Origin: Streptomyces sp. CG4
GTDB lineage: Bacteria > Actinomycetota > Actinomycetes > Streptomycetales > Streptomycetaceae
Direction of reading: 5' to 3'
Assembly (NCBI RefSeq): GCF_041080655.1
Contig: NZ_CP163525.1
Span: 248,001-312,000, forward strand
Length of the DNA stretch: 64,000 nucleotides
Each line of letters begins with the position of its first letter. Within the stretch, counting starts at the first letter, position 1. The notes beneath the pieces were generated by a model. It saw nothing but the letters and a program-made list of their open reading frames with translations. It ran no database searches and was not told where the DNA came from. This document shows, piece after piece, positions 52,649 to 61,462 of this stretch. Position numbers and translations under genes: made by a program.

Positions 52649-52664
52649 CAGAAAGCGCTTGCTT
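52649..52664 (-). promoter_or_regulatory. LacI-type operator upstream of sugar operon
   Basis: CAGAAAGCGCTTGCTT contains the palindromic core AAGCGCTT, the centre of many LacI/CcpA-type operators. It lies 55-70 bp upstream of the Gfo/Idh/MocA start, in the only A/T-rich stretch of the gap. No LacI gene is in the window near it. Confidence 0.6.
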
Positions 52665-52773
52665 CGTACGAGGCGACCCTAGGGGCGCAGGGATTGTCAG
52701 GACAACCCCCGTGCGGGGGGATTCGCTGGTGCGAGGGAGTTCTTGATCTTGGCGGGTGTGGTGGTCGGTCAGC

Positions 52774-53690
52774 TCACCGCGGGCTGGCAGCCGGGAGTGC
52801 GCTGACGCGGTTCTCGTACTCGCGGCGGGCCTTGCGCCGGGCCGGGAGCGCCGCGGTGCCGTCGAGGACCTGGCAGAGATCGAGGAGTCGCCGGTGGACC
52901 GCGAGGACGGCGGTGACGCGCAGGGCGCAGCCCTGGCCGCGTCGCACGGTGACGCCCTGGTCGAGTGTGGCGCGCTCGGCGGGCTCCAGTTCGGCGGCGC
53001 GGAGGAAGTCGGCGACCTTGCCCAGCATGTCGGGGGGACCTCCAGTTCCGGGGCCGGGGCGCCGGGATCGACGGCCGTGTACTCGGGCAGGAGGTCCGCG
53101 ACGGCGCTACGGATGACGCCGCGGCTTACGTCATGGTCGCGGGCGAGGGCGGCGACGGAGCGGCCTTCCAGGTACGCGGTGCGCACGTCGTCGGCCTTCG
53201 TGGCTGGGACGGCGGGGCGGCGCCCGCCCTTGTTGCCGTTCGCCTCGGCGGCCCGCAGCCTGTCGTAGGTCAGTTCATGCTGGAGGTCACGCTGGAGTTC
53301 GCCGGCGGCGAGGGTCTGCACCATGAATTTCACGGTGAACAGCAGCTCGCCGGTACGCGGGTGGCGGGCGGTGAGGTCCATCGCGGAGAACGCGCCATCG
53401 TGGATGCGCAGGGCGAGGCGGTCGCGGTGCAGGACGTCGAACACATCGAGGGTGTGCCCGGTGCCGCGCACCAGGCGGAACATCTCGGAGATGTGCACAG
53501 CGTCGCCCGGCCGCGCGTACGCGAGCAACTCGCCGAACTTCGGCCGCTCCAGCGGGTGAAGGCGGCTGGAGGTCCCGGCCTGCTCCTCGAAGACAACCGG
53601 GGCCTCGATCCCGGCCGCGTCCAGCACCAGGTTCTGGCGGTCGGTCGACTGCTGGTCGGTCGGCACCCGCTTGTAGACCAGGTTGGCCAT
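52774..53690 (-). pseudogene. Serine recombinase (resolvase family), dead
   Basis: The N-terminal catalytic domain begins ANLVYKRVPTDQQSTDRQNL. In active resolvases the residue after RV is the catalytic serine (RVSTDQQ); here it is proline (codon CCG). The domain continues normally (EEQAGTSSRLHPLERPKFGE, then ISEMFRLVRGTGHTLDVFDV, then GRRPAVPATKADDVRTAYLE). A frameshift in a C run at about 53030 then moves the C-terminal part (MLGKVADFLRAAELEPAERA) into another frame that runs to 52774. Two independent lesions make the gene inactive. Confidence 0.8.
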
Positions 53691-54055
53691 GCCGCTCCCC
53701 GTTGTGGTGGTCGCATTCGGCCCTGGCTGTCAGCAAACCCTGTCATCAGCCATCGTCGGATCTGATGGAATCGGCGCCGCCGCCGGGCGTCGCGGCGGCG
53801 AACGGGGTAAGAGTTCACCGATCCGTTTTTCCCGAGCGCGGGAAAACATCGCCGGTATCCAAGGGCGGCTCGCCTATAAGGCAGGCGGACATCGGGAGCA
53901 CAATTGGCGATATACGGAACGGCGGAATGCGTGATACGCCATACGTTCAGCCGTCATGAATTCAGTCACAGGGGCATAGCTTCACCAAGCAAGTCAAGAC
54001 TTACCTTTAGGGAACTTTGACCGTATGGTGTGGCTCGAATCGAAGGAGCCCTCTG
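53691..54055. other. Leader region of HelD-like gene
   Basis: No gene is seen in this 365-bp stretch. Its second half is A/T-richer than the surroundings and should hold the promoter of the HelD-like gene. A short dyad GCTTCACCAAGC occurs at about 53978. I looked for the rifamycin-associated element known upstream of helR genes and did not find a convincing copy. Confidence 0.4.
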
Positions 54056-56137
54056 TTGTCAAAAATGAATGATCCCGCTGTGCGTGCGGTTGACTCGGAA
54101 CAGGATTATGTGTCCTCCTTGTATGAGTTGCTCACCGAGCGGCTTTCCGAGGCGCGAGTACACCGAGCGAGTGTGCTGAAGGCCCCGGCGGACAGCCCCG
54201 GTGAGGCATACGAGAGAGAAAACGCCGCCGAGCGTCTGGCCAAGGAAATCGGCCGGCTGGAGGGCGCCGAAAAGGGGCTGGTCTTCGGGCGCATCGACTG
54301 GACGGATGGCACGGCCCTGCGCATCGGGCGGATCGGACTGCACACGGAGGAGGATGACCTGCCTCTGCTCGTGGACTGGCGCGCGAACGCGGCGCGGCCC
54401 TTCTACGAGGCGACACCGGTCCACCCGATGGGCCTGCGGCGGCGCCGGCACCTGCGCCTCGAAGAGCGCACGGTCATCTCGGTGAGCGACGAACTGCTGG
54501 ACGGGACCGCCCCGACCGACGAGGACGTCGTGGGGGACGGCCCGTTGACCGAGGCTCTGTCGGCACGGCGTACGGGCAGGATGCATGCGGCCGTCGCGAC
54601 GCTGCAGGTTGAGCAGGACGAGATCGTCCGCTCCGCCCACCGCGGGGTGACCGTGGTGCAGGGCGGGCCCGGCACCGGCAAGACGGTGGTCGCCCTGCAC
54701 CGGGCGGCCTATGTCCTGTACGCGTTCCCGCGTGCCGCGGAGGAGGGTGTCCTGGTGGTGGGCCCGAACGCCCGGTTCCTCGACTACATCTCCCAGGTCC
54801 TTCCCTCGCTCGGGGAGAACGACGTCGTTCTGGCGACCTGCCGGGAACTGGCCGGAGTGTCCACGGACACGGTGGACCCGTTCGATACGGCGCGGCTCAA
54901 GGGCAGCTCCGACCTCGCCGACGCCTTGGCCGGCCTGCTCCGCGTCCACCAAGCCCCCGCCGGTGACTTCACCGTGCGGGTCGGACAGGAACTGGTTCAC
55001 CTGTCCGACGAGGAAGTCGCCACGGCACGCGACGCCGCCGTGGGAGCCGCACCGGGGCACAACCCCGCGCGCCAGGTGTTCAAAGAGCTCCTGGTCGACG
55101 CCGTCACCGACGCGATGCAACGAGACATGGGCGACCTCCTGGAGCAGATCGACGCCGATGCCGAAAGGATGACGGGCCTGAACCTCGACCGGTTCACGGG
55201 AGTCGCCCAGCGCCGTGCCGAAGGTGCGGCCGACTCGGGTCCGGTCCACGAGCTGGACCTGGACGCCATCCGGGCCGATCTCCTCGACGACGCCGGCGTC
55301 GACCGAGCGGTCGAGGTGTTGTGGCCGCGGCTGGTGCCCGGTGCCCTCGTGAAGGCGCTCCTGACGAACGCCGGCGCTCTCGCCGAGCGCCTGCCCCGCC
55401 TGACCACGCAGGAGCGGTCCCTTCTGCTGCGCGGTCCGGACGCCCCGTGGACCGACGCCGATGTGCCGTTGCTGGACGAGGCGGCGAGCCTGGTCGACGG
55501 CCCTCCCGAGCGGACGTACGGGCACGTCGTCGTCGACGAGGCACAGGAACTGACCGCCATGCAGTGGCGGATGATCGTCCGCCGCTGCCCGGCAAGGTCG
55601 ATGACGCTGGTGGGTGACTTCGCCCAGGCAGGCCCGGTCGCGACAGCACGCGACTGGAAGGAAGCACTGAGCCCCCACGTGGGACCGCGGTTCACACTGC
55701 ACGACCTGACCGTCAGCTACCGCACCACGCAGGAGATCCTGGAGAGCGTCCGGGACCTGCTCACACGGATCGCTCCGGACCAGAAGCCCACACGGTCACT
55801 GCGAAGCGGTGAGAGCCCTCGCACCGTGACCACACCTCCGGACGGGTTGGTCACCGCCGTCGTTCAGGAACTCCGCGCCCAGAGCACCGCGCACCCGGGC
55901 GAGCTTCTGGGAGTGATCTGCGCGGACAGCAGGGTGAGCGAGCTGACGGCCCAGGGCATTGCTCACCACGCACGCATCGTGCCGGCGTCCGAAGCACGCG
56001 GCCTGGAATTCGACGGGGTCGTCGTCATCAACCCCGAGGAAATCATCACGGCCCGGCCCGGTGGGGAAAGGGACTTGTACGTAGCCCTGACCCGGGCCAC
56101 CAAGCGCCTCTGCACCATCACCGCCCACCCCGCCTGA
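54056..56137 (+). CDS. HelD-like RNA polymerase-associated helicase
   Basis: The 693-residue UvrD/Rep-like ATPase has an N-terminal coiled-coil arm (DSEQDYVSSLYELLTERLSE to EIGRLEGAEKG), Walker A GGPGTGKT, Walker B region HVVVDEAQELTAMQWRM and later helicase motifs (LHDLTVSYRTTQEI, ARGLEFDGVVVINPEE, YVALTRATKRL). This is the HelD class that removes stalled RNA polymerase from DNA; some actinomycete members (HelR) also protect against rifamycins. A TTG start at 54056 is preferred because GAAGGAG lies 7 bp before it; ATG 54065 is the alternative. Confidence 0.9.
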   Translation: MSKMNDPAVRAVDSEQDYVSSLYELLTERLSEARVHRASVLKAPADSPGEAYERENAAERLAKEIGRLEGAEKGLVFGRIDWTDGTALRIGRIGLHTEEDDLPLLVDWRANAARPFYEATPVHPMGLRRRRHLRLEERTVISVSDELLDGTAPTDEDVVGDGPLTEALSARRTGRMHAAVATLQVEQDEIVRSAHRGVTVVQGGPGTGKTVVALHRAAYVLYAFPRAAEEGVLVVGPNARFLDYISQVLPSLGENDVVLATCRELAGVSTDTVDPFDTARLKGSSDLADALAGLLRVHQAPAGDFTVRVGQELVHLSDEEVATARDAAVGAAPGHNPARQVFKELLVDAVTDAMQRDMGDLLEQIDADAERMTGLNLDRFTGVAQRRAEGAADSGPVHELDLDAIRADLLDDAGVDRAVEVLWPRLVPGALVKALLTNAGALAERLPRLTTQERSLLLRGPDAPWTDADVPLLDEAASLVDGPPERTYGHVVVDEAQELTAMQWRMIVRRCPARSMTLVGDFAQAGPVATARDWKEALSPHVGPRFTLHDLTVSYRTTQEILESVRDLLTRIAPDQKPTRSLRSGESPRTVTTPPDGLVTAVVQELRAQSTAHPGELLGVICADSRVSELTAQGIAHHARIVPASEARGLEFDGVVVINPEEIITARPGGERDLYVALTRATKRLCTITAHPA

Positions 56138-56289
56138 CGACTCGGCGCCCGCGTCGTCGCCGCGGGCGCACCCGGCGCGGTACAGACACCGGCCCGCGCG
56201 CACGGGGCTGCTCGCCGCCTCACCGCCCTTGGCCGCACCCGGCCCGTGAACGCCTTGGCGTACGGCCCGATCTACTGCGCCCGAAGCGG

Positions 56290-56580
56290 GGACTGCCTGC
56301 GGAGACGACGGTACGGCGGCTGCTGGGCCGCATCGATGGGGACGCGCTGGACCAGGCGGGGGGCCGCCGGCCGGCCAACAGGTGCGCCGGCACCGGCGGC
56401 CGGACGCACGCAGTGGCGGTCGACGGCAAAAGCCTGCGCGCAGCGGCCAGGGGCAAGGGTCGAAAGATCCGCCTGCTCGCCGCCTGCGAGCCCGGCCGCC
56501 GCCTGGTCCTGGCCCAGCTGGCGGCCGTCCCACAAGGCGACGAGCCACGCCGTCTCAGTCGCCGGGCGGCGGCCCGCAGC
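56290..56580 (+). pseudogene. ISAs1-family transposase remnant
   Basis: Downstream of the HelD-like gene, a fragment reads VRRLLGRIDGDALDQA in one frame and, after a G-run near 56355, AVDGKSLRAAARGKGRKIRL and LLAACEPGRRLVLAQLAAV in another. These are consecutive conserved parts of ISAs1 transposases (the VDGK(S)LRG region). Both ends are missing and a frameshift separates the two parts. Nothing else is recognisable in 56138-56668. Confidence 0.7.
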
Positions 56581-56668
56581 GTCATGCGACGGGCCGCCCC
56601 GCCACGGCGCGGGACATATCGAGCAGTCAGCCGCTCCCGGCGAGGCGACCGCCTCGGAAGAGTCGGGG

Positions 56669-56977
56669 TCAGACCTCCTCGACATCCGTGAAGAGGAGCC
56701 GCACACCGCCAGTCGCCAGCTCAAAAACCTTGGCGACAAATGCCGATGCCTCTTCGGTCGCCACGGCCCTGCTGGCCGCGTCGTAGTCGGTGAAGTACAT
56801 GTCGAGTACGCGATATGCCGGCGTCTCGCTGCCGTCCTCCTTCGGCCAGACCTTCGCGCTCTCGATCTTATAGACTCCGGGGATCTTCTTCGCCAGCGCG
56901 ATCTGCTCGTGGTGACCGGCCTCGAAGGCCTCGGGGGACTTCGGGTTCTCGTAGATCGCGGTGATCTTCGTCGGCAT
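56669..56977 (-). CDS. EthD-like small protein
   Basis: From ATG 56977, behind GAGGAGAG, the product is 102 residues of the EthD/dimeric alpha-beta-barrel type: ITAIYENPKSPEAFEAGHHE, then IALAKKIPGVYKIESAKVWP, and RVLDMYFTDYDAASRAVATE. EthD-like proteins bind small hydrophobic molecules and accompany many oxidative pathways. It is the last gene of the long minus-strand cluster that runs from the window edge, 20 bp after the decarboxylase stop. Confidence 0.85.
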   Translation of the reverse strand: MPTKITAIYENPKSPEAFEAGHHEQIALAKKIPGVYKIESAKVWPKEDGSETPAYRVLDMYFTDYDAASRAVATEEASAFVAKVFELATGGVRLLFTDVEEV

Positions 56978-56997
56978 TTTTCTCTCCTCGTGTTCTG

Positions 56998-58653
56998 CTA
57001 GTGGGATTTCCACTTCGCATTGTTGGGAATTGATTTGTCCGGTACTCGGACCTGGATGATGGAGGGGCTGTCCGCGTTCTTCAGAGCGCCCGTCAAGGCA
57101 TCCCCCAGCTCGCCATACGTGCCGACTTCCCACCCCCGGCAGCCGAAGACCTCGGACAGCAGGCTGTAATTCCACCGGTGTAGGACGCACGGTTTGTAGA
57201 AGGACTTGTCGGCATGGAAGACCGATGCATCGGCGAGCCACTGCTCCACGGCGTAGACGCCGTTGTCGATGACGAAGATGATCGGGTTGAGCTTAAAACG
57301 CGTCTGCGTCGAGAGGCACTGCGCGGTCATTTGGAAGCCGCCGTCGCCCGTGAAGACCATTGCCCTCTGGTCGGGCTTCTTAGCCAGGCAGATACCCGTC
57401 GCAGCCGCCGCGCTGTAGCCTATCGATGAGTAGGACGACTGAACGACAAATCCGCCCGGCCCCGGCACATCGAGCAGCAGACTCCCGAAGTAGTTCATGC
57501 TCGCGTCGGCGCTGACGATGGTTTTCCTGTCGATGTACTGCTGGATGAAGTTGTAGAAACCCTGGTACGTGATCACGTCGGACGCGCCCACGGTCGGCGC
57601 GCTCCGCTCCGGCTTCTCCGGCAGCCTCCGCGTTTTGGGCGCCACTTTTGCTGCCAGTATGCCGTCGATCAGGTGCTCCAACGCGACCTGTCCGCCGAAG
57701 AAGGTTCCGAGCTTGACCGCGTCGAACGACGCAAATGCGGTCTTGTCGTAGTCCGGGTCCCAGCCCAGCGAGTTGATGTCGGTCAGCCACACGCCGAGGG
57801 CCAGTACGAAATCGGCTGTCGCGGCCAGCTCCGTAACGGCTGTCGATGACGCCTGACCGTCGAGCACGCCGACAAACTGCGCATCATCTTCGGAAAGGAC
57901 GGCCTTGCTGAGGAGTTCCGTGACGAAGGGGACGTTCAGTTGCTGTATCAAGGTCATGGCCTTGTCCTGAAGGCCGAACCGGTCGATCTCCACACCCAAC
58001 CAGATGAGCGGGTTCTCGGCGCTTTCCAGCTTTGCGCAGATCTGTGCGATCGACTGTTCCAGGCTGGTCTCGTCCGACAAGATCCTGGCCGGCTTCAGAA
58101 CACCCCTCGGCGGCTCGCACTCCAAGTCGACCATGTCCTGGAGAAGCTCAATGTAGATCGGGCGCCGTTCGGTTATGCACTGGGTCAGTGCATAATCGAT
58201 CAGGGTCGGCGCAAGGTCCGGGTTGTCGACTCGTACGGTTGCGACCGTTATATGCTCGAATGACTGCATATCTGTTTCACGGCCGCTGATGAAGTGATGC
58301 GCACTGAAGCCGGTCTGCTCGAAGGTGATGGTCTTCTTGATGCTCGGTGTGCCGTTGATCAGCACGAGCGGCACCTTCTCGACATAAGCGCCAGCGACGG
58401 CGTTCACGGCACACAATGCGCCCGCGGAGTAGGTGACACAGAGGGCTCCGATACCCTTCAGTCTTGCGTATCCGTCCGCCGCGTAACCGGCATTCACCTC
58501 GTTGACTTCTTCGATGATTTGAATGCTGCTCGGCGTGACGTAGCGGTTCAGCCAGTCAATCGCGTAGTCGCCCGCGATGGAGAACAGATGCTCCAGTCCC
58601 AGTTGGCGAAGCCGGTCCACCAGGTACTGTCCCACGGTGCAGGTCTCGTTCAC
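56998..58653 (-). CDS. ThDP-dependent 2-oxoacid decarboxylase (pyruvate/indolepyruvate decarboxylase type)
   Basis: The 551-residue enzyme has the three ThDP-family domains: Pyr domain (TVGQYLVDRLRQLGLEHLF, then IIEEVNEVNAGYAADGYARL with the catalytic Glu), a central nucleotide-like domain, and the PP domain with the ThDP motif GDGGFQMTAQ ... NPIIFVIDNGVYAVEQ. Typical active-site histidines of the subfamily (AHHFISG) are present. It decarboxylates a 2-oxo acid to an aldehyde. Codon use looks less G/C-biased than in the genes to its right. GTG 58653 is chosen because GGAGG lies about 11 bp upstream. Confidence 0.9.
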   Translation of the reverse strand: MNETCTVGQYLVDRLRQLGLEHLFSIAGDYAIDWLNRYVTPSSIQIIEEVNEVNAGYAADGYARLKGIGALCVTYSAGALCAVNAVAGAYVEKVPLVLINGTPSIKKTITFEQTGFSAHHFISGRETDMQSFEHITVATVRVDNPDLAPTLIDYALTQCITERRPIYIELLQDMVDLECEPPRGVLKPARILSDETSLEQSIAQICAKLESAENPLIWLGVEIDRFGLQDKAMTLIQQLNVPFVTELLSKAVLSEDDAQFVGVLDGQASSTAVTELAATADFVLALGVWLTDINSLGWDPDYDKTAFASFDAVKLGTFFGGQVALEHLIDGILAAKVAPKTRRLPEKPERSAPTVGASDVITYQGFYNFIQQYIDRKTIVSADASMNYFGSLLLDVPGPGGFVVQSSYSSIGYSAAAATGICLAKKPDQRAMVFTGDGGFQMTAQCLSTQTRFKLNPIIFVIDNGVYAVEQWLADASVFHADKSFYKPCVLHRWNYSLLSEVFGCRGWEVGTYGELGDALTGALKNADSPSIIQVRVPDKSIPNNAKWKSH

Positions 58654-58672
58654 GGTCTGAATACCTCCGCGG

Positions 58673-59500
58673 TCAGTAGTCGCTCGCGCCGCCGAACAGC
58701 CGGGGCATGTATATGTCGAATATCCCCGGGCACTTGCGTTCGGGATACCGCTGGAGCATGAAAGCCTTGAAGGCGTCGCCTGCCAACCCGTTGCCGATTG
58801 CCTGCCGAGCGGCCGAGAGGTACTCGATGTTGCGAGCGACCTCATTTTTGTCGGCCGGCAGGCCGTGGCCCGGCATGAACAGGTCGTAGTCCGACAGCAG
58901 CATCTCCTGGAGCACCCGGATCCAGTGATCCATGTGACTCGTCAGGTACAGATGGGTGCCGCTGTAGATCAGGTCCTGGGTGAAATAGACTCCCAGATCA
59001 GGAAGCCTGATCGTCAGGTGGAAGTCGATTTCGGTTTCTGTCACCCGGTCGAATACGTACTTGACCCCGTCGATCGTCTCGGTGCCGGGGCTGACAGCTT
59101 GCTTGGGCACGACTATCTGGTCCGGAGCGAGGTCGCCGAGTTTCCAGTGGTCACTTCTCGAGGCTTCTCCGTGCTCTTGGATGAAGCTCATGGTCTCGGG
59201 CAGCGCGTAGATCGAGATGTCACTGAACGCTGTCCCCACACCGAACCAGTGGTCGGGGTGCCGGTGGGAAAGGTACAACCGCTCGATCGGCTTGCCAAGG
59301 CTGTCTGCGTAGTCCCTGAACGCCCTCGCATAAGGAACGAGAAACTGCCCGTCGACGAGAACCAGCTGATTCCTGGTCTCGATGATATGCGTGGCGTTCG
59401 CGATATTGCTGTACGCGAAGGACGAGACGAAGGTGTGAATACGGACATCGCCTGTCTGCTTCACGACCATGATGATGGGATCCGACACCTGGGCTAGCAT
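58673..59500 (-). CDS. Metallo-beta-lactamase-fold hydrolase
   Basis: From ATG 59500 the product is 275 residues with the metal motif SHRHPDHWFGVGTAFSD (HxHxDH), a later His in TSHMDHWIRVL region, and PGHGLPADKNEVARN. The fold hydrolyses esters, lactones or thioesters; here it may open a lactone made by the oxidoreductases. It overlaps the start of the upstream TIM-barrel gene by 7 bp. Similar A/T-richer codon use to its decarboxylase neighbour. Confidence 0.88.
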   Translation of the reverse strand: MLAQVSDPIIMVVKQTGDVRIHTFVSSFAYSNIANATHIIETRNQLVLVDGQFLVPYARAFRDYADSLGKPIERLYLSHRHPDHWFGVGTAFSDISIYALPETMSFIQEHGEASRSDHWKLGDLAPDQIVVPKQAVSPGTETIDGVKYVFDRVTETEIDFHLTIRLPDLGVYFTQDLIYSGTHLYLTSHMDHWIRVLQEMLLSDYDLFMPGHGLPADKNEVARNIEYLSAARQAIGNGLAGDAFKAFMLQRYPERKCPGIFDIYMPRLFGGASDY

Positions 59501-60528
59501 TCGGGACCTTTCCGAGGCACTCGGGCGGAAGGAGTGATGATCTGCTCTCGCAGTTCCTCCAATGCGGCCCTCGCGACGTCGTAGGCGCTGTCGACGTCGG
59601 GCACCGGGTCGTCCTCGCCGGGCCGCCAGAAGCGCCGGCGTGCCATTCGCATGGAGCTCACGAAAGGCGGGATCGCGTTGAACACCTCGATCAGGTACGG
59701 CCCGCGATACACCGGCTCGACCTCGTTCAGGACGATGTCCCACGGGATCCAGCTGTCTTTCACCGCACCCCGGTCGGGCGCGGATATATGGACGTAGTGG
59801 AGGCGATCCTGCCGCGTGGCCCTCGCGACATTGTCCTTGAAGATCGACGGGCCCTGACTTTCCATCACGACTTGCGCGGTGTCGATCGTCACGCCGGCCT
59901 GCGAGTGTTCGAGGCCATCGAGGAAATCCAGTGCCTCGGAGACCATGTTGGGTGGGGGCGTCTCCCAGCTCTTGACGGGCTCGATGGCGAGCTTCACTTC
60001 TCGCGCGGCGGCGTACTCCGCCAGATCCTCGAAGACGGAACGCGCCGCGCGATAGCGCGACTCCATCCAGTCTTGGAGGGCGTCGCTCCACATCGGCTCA
60101 TCAGCGTCCGTGACCGGAAAGACGCCGTAGGGGTAGAGGAACGGCCCTGACATGATCGAGTCGCCGCCCAGGACCCGCGTGATGTCCACGCGTGACTTGA
60201 GGTAGGACAGTGCCCGCCTGCGCTGCTCCTCGTAAGGTGAGGTCGGATCGAAGGTCCGCGTGGTCCCGACATTGGTCGTGAACTTCACGTCCTTCAGCCC
60301 TGCTTGGTCGAACGCCTTCTTGAGGGCGACATAGCTGTCGGTCTCGAGCTTGTGGTCGACGGTCGCGGGCTGGGAGGCGATGTGCAGGTCGAAGCCGTCG
60401 TAGCCCATGTCGGTGAGGGCCTTCAGATGATTGATCAGGACGGCGGTGTAGCGTGAGTCCTGCGGCCTCAGATCGGCCGTGAACATGAAGAAGCTGAAGA
60501 ACACGTCCCGCCTGAATGTCTCGTTCAT
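59494..60528 (-). CDS. Sugar-phosphate isomerase/epimerase-like TIM barrel
   Basis: The 344-residue protein belongs to the xylose-isomerase-like (AP_endonuc_2) superfamily: MGYDGFDLHIASQPATVDHK, then VKLAIEPVKSWETPPPNMVS, VTIDTAQVVMESQGPSIFKD, HYVHISAPDRGAVKDSWIPW, then VEVFN-type end as YLIEVFNAIPPFVSSMRM. Four metal-binding positions (Glu, Asp, His, Glu) appear present. It is not a canonical IolE. It is separated by 19 bp from a second, more IolE-like barrel gene. Confidence 0.85.
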   Translation of the reverse strand: MNETFRRDVFFSFFMFTADLRPQDSRYTAVLINHLKALTDMGYDGFDLHIASQPATVDHKLETDSYVALKKAFDQAGLKDVKFTTNVGTTRTFDPTSPYEEQRRRALSYLKSRVDITRVLGGDSIMSGPFLYPYGVFPVTDADEPMWSDALQDWMESRYRAARSVFEDLAEYAAAREVKLAIEPVKSWETPPPNMVSEALDFLDGLEHSQAGVTIDTAQVVMESQGPSIFKDNVARATRQDRLHYVHISAPDRGAVKDSWIPWDIVLNEVEPVYRGPYLIEVFNAIPPFVSSMRMARRRFWRPGEDDPVPDVDSAYDVARAALEELREQIITPSARVPRKGPEC

Positions 60529-60547
60529 CCCCGGGGTCCTCCGTTCG

Positions 60548-61462
60548 CTACCAGCCCAGTACGTCGGCCAGGTAGGCGCGGGCTTTCTTGGCGTATTCGA
60601 GCGGGTTGGCCTTGTTCGGGTCCTGCTCGGCCTCCACGACCAGCCACCCCTGGTAGTCGGCGTCGGCCAGCACCTCCAGGATCGGCCGGAAGTCGATCGC
60701 GCCGTCCCCGGGCACGGTGAAGACGCCGAGCTCGACGCCCTCCTGGAACGACAGGCCTTCTTCGCGCACCCGGCTCACGACCTCGGGCCGGATGCTCTTC
60801 AGATGGACGTGGCCGATGCGGTCGGCGTAGGTCCGGGCCAGGTCCAGTGGATCGTCGCCGGCGAAGGCGATGTGGGCGGTGTCGAGCAGGAGATGGACCA
60901 GGGCCGGATCGGTCGAGGCCATCAGCCGGTCGACGTCGGCGCGGGTCATGACGCCGGTACCCATGTGGTGGTGATAGCTGAGCTTCATCCCGGCCGAGCC
61001 CGCGATCTTGCCGAGCTCGTCCAGGCCTGACGTCAGGGCGTCCCACTGGGCGTCGGTGAAGACCGGGCGGTTGGCGAACACGTCGACGGGGAGCAGGTGC
61101 GAGGAAGCTCCGAACTCGGCGACGACCAGCTCGGTGCCGCCCAGCGCCTTGATATGGGCCAGCGTCTCCTCGAAGGCGGCGATGGTCTTCTGCCGCATCT
61201 TGCCGATCGTGAAGTACGTGCTCGTCCAGGGCTCGGACACCTGTAGGCCGCGGAGGTCGAGGGCGGCCTTGAGCGCGGCGGCGTCCGAGGGGTACTTGTG
61301 CCCGATGCTGCAGCCCTGGAAGCCGGCGAGCGCCATCTCGCTCACGGCCTGGCCGAAGGAGATGTCGGCGTCGATGGTGGGGAAGTCGTCGTTCCACCAC
61401 AGGGTGCAGCAGACGCCGAGCTTCACCTTGTCCGGGCCGAGGCTGTCCGCCAAGTCGGTCAT
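60548..61462 (-). CDS. IolE-like sugar isomerase/dehydratase (TIM barrel)
   Basis: From ATG 61462 the product is 304 residues, close to myo-inosose-2 dehydratase (IolE) and related isomerases: VKLGVCCTLWWNDDFPTIDA, then AEFGASSHLLPVDVFANRPV, LSYHHHMGTGVMTRADVDRL, LVHLLLDTAHIAFAGDDPLD, IGHVHLKSIRPEVVSRVREE and DGAIDFRPILEVLADADYQG. The metal ligands Glu/Asp/His/Glu are visible. It would isomerise, epimerise or dehydrate a keto-sugar or keto-cyclitol. It overlaps the end of the upstream dehydrogenase-subunit gene by a few bases. Confidence 0.88.
   Translation of the reverse strand: MTDLADSLGPDKVKLGVCCTLWWNDDFPTIDADISFGQAVSEMALAGFQGCSIGHKYPSDAAALKAALDLRGLQVSEPWTSTYFTIGKMRQKTIAAFEETLAHIKALGGTELVVAEFGASSHLLPVDVFANRPVFTDAQWDALTSGLDELGKIAGSAGMKLSYHHHMGTGVMTRADVDRLMASTDPALVHLLLDTAHIAFAGDDPLDLARTYADRIGHVHLKSIRPEVVSRVREEGLSFQEGVELGVFTVPGDGAIDFRPILEVLADADYQGWLVVEAEQDPNKANPLEYAKKARAYLADVLGW

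Noticed and set aside
53691..54055. Rifamycin-associated element upstream of the HelD-like gene
   Set aside because: Only a short GCTT/AAGC dyad is present; it does not match the longer inverted repeat I recall for this element.
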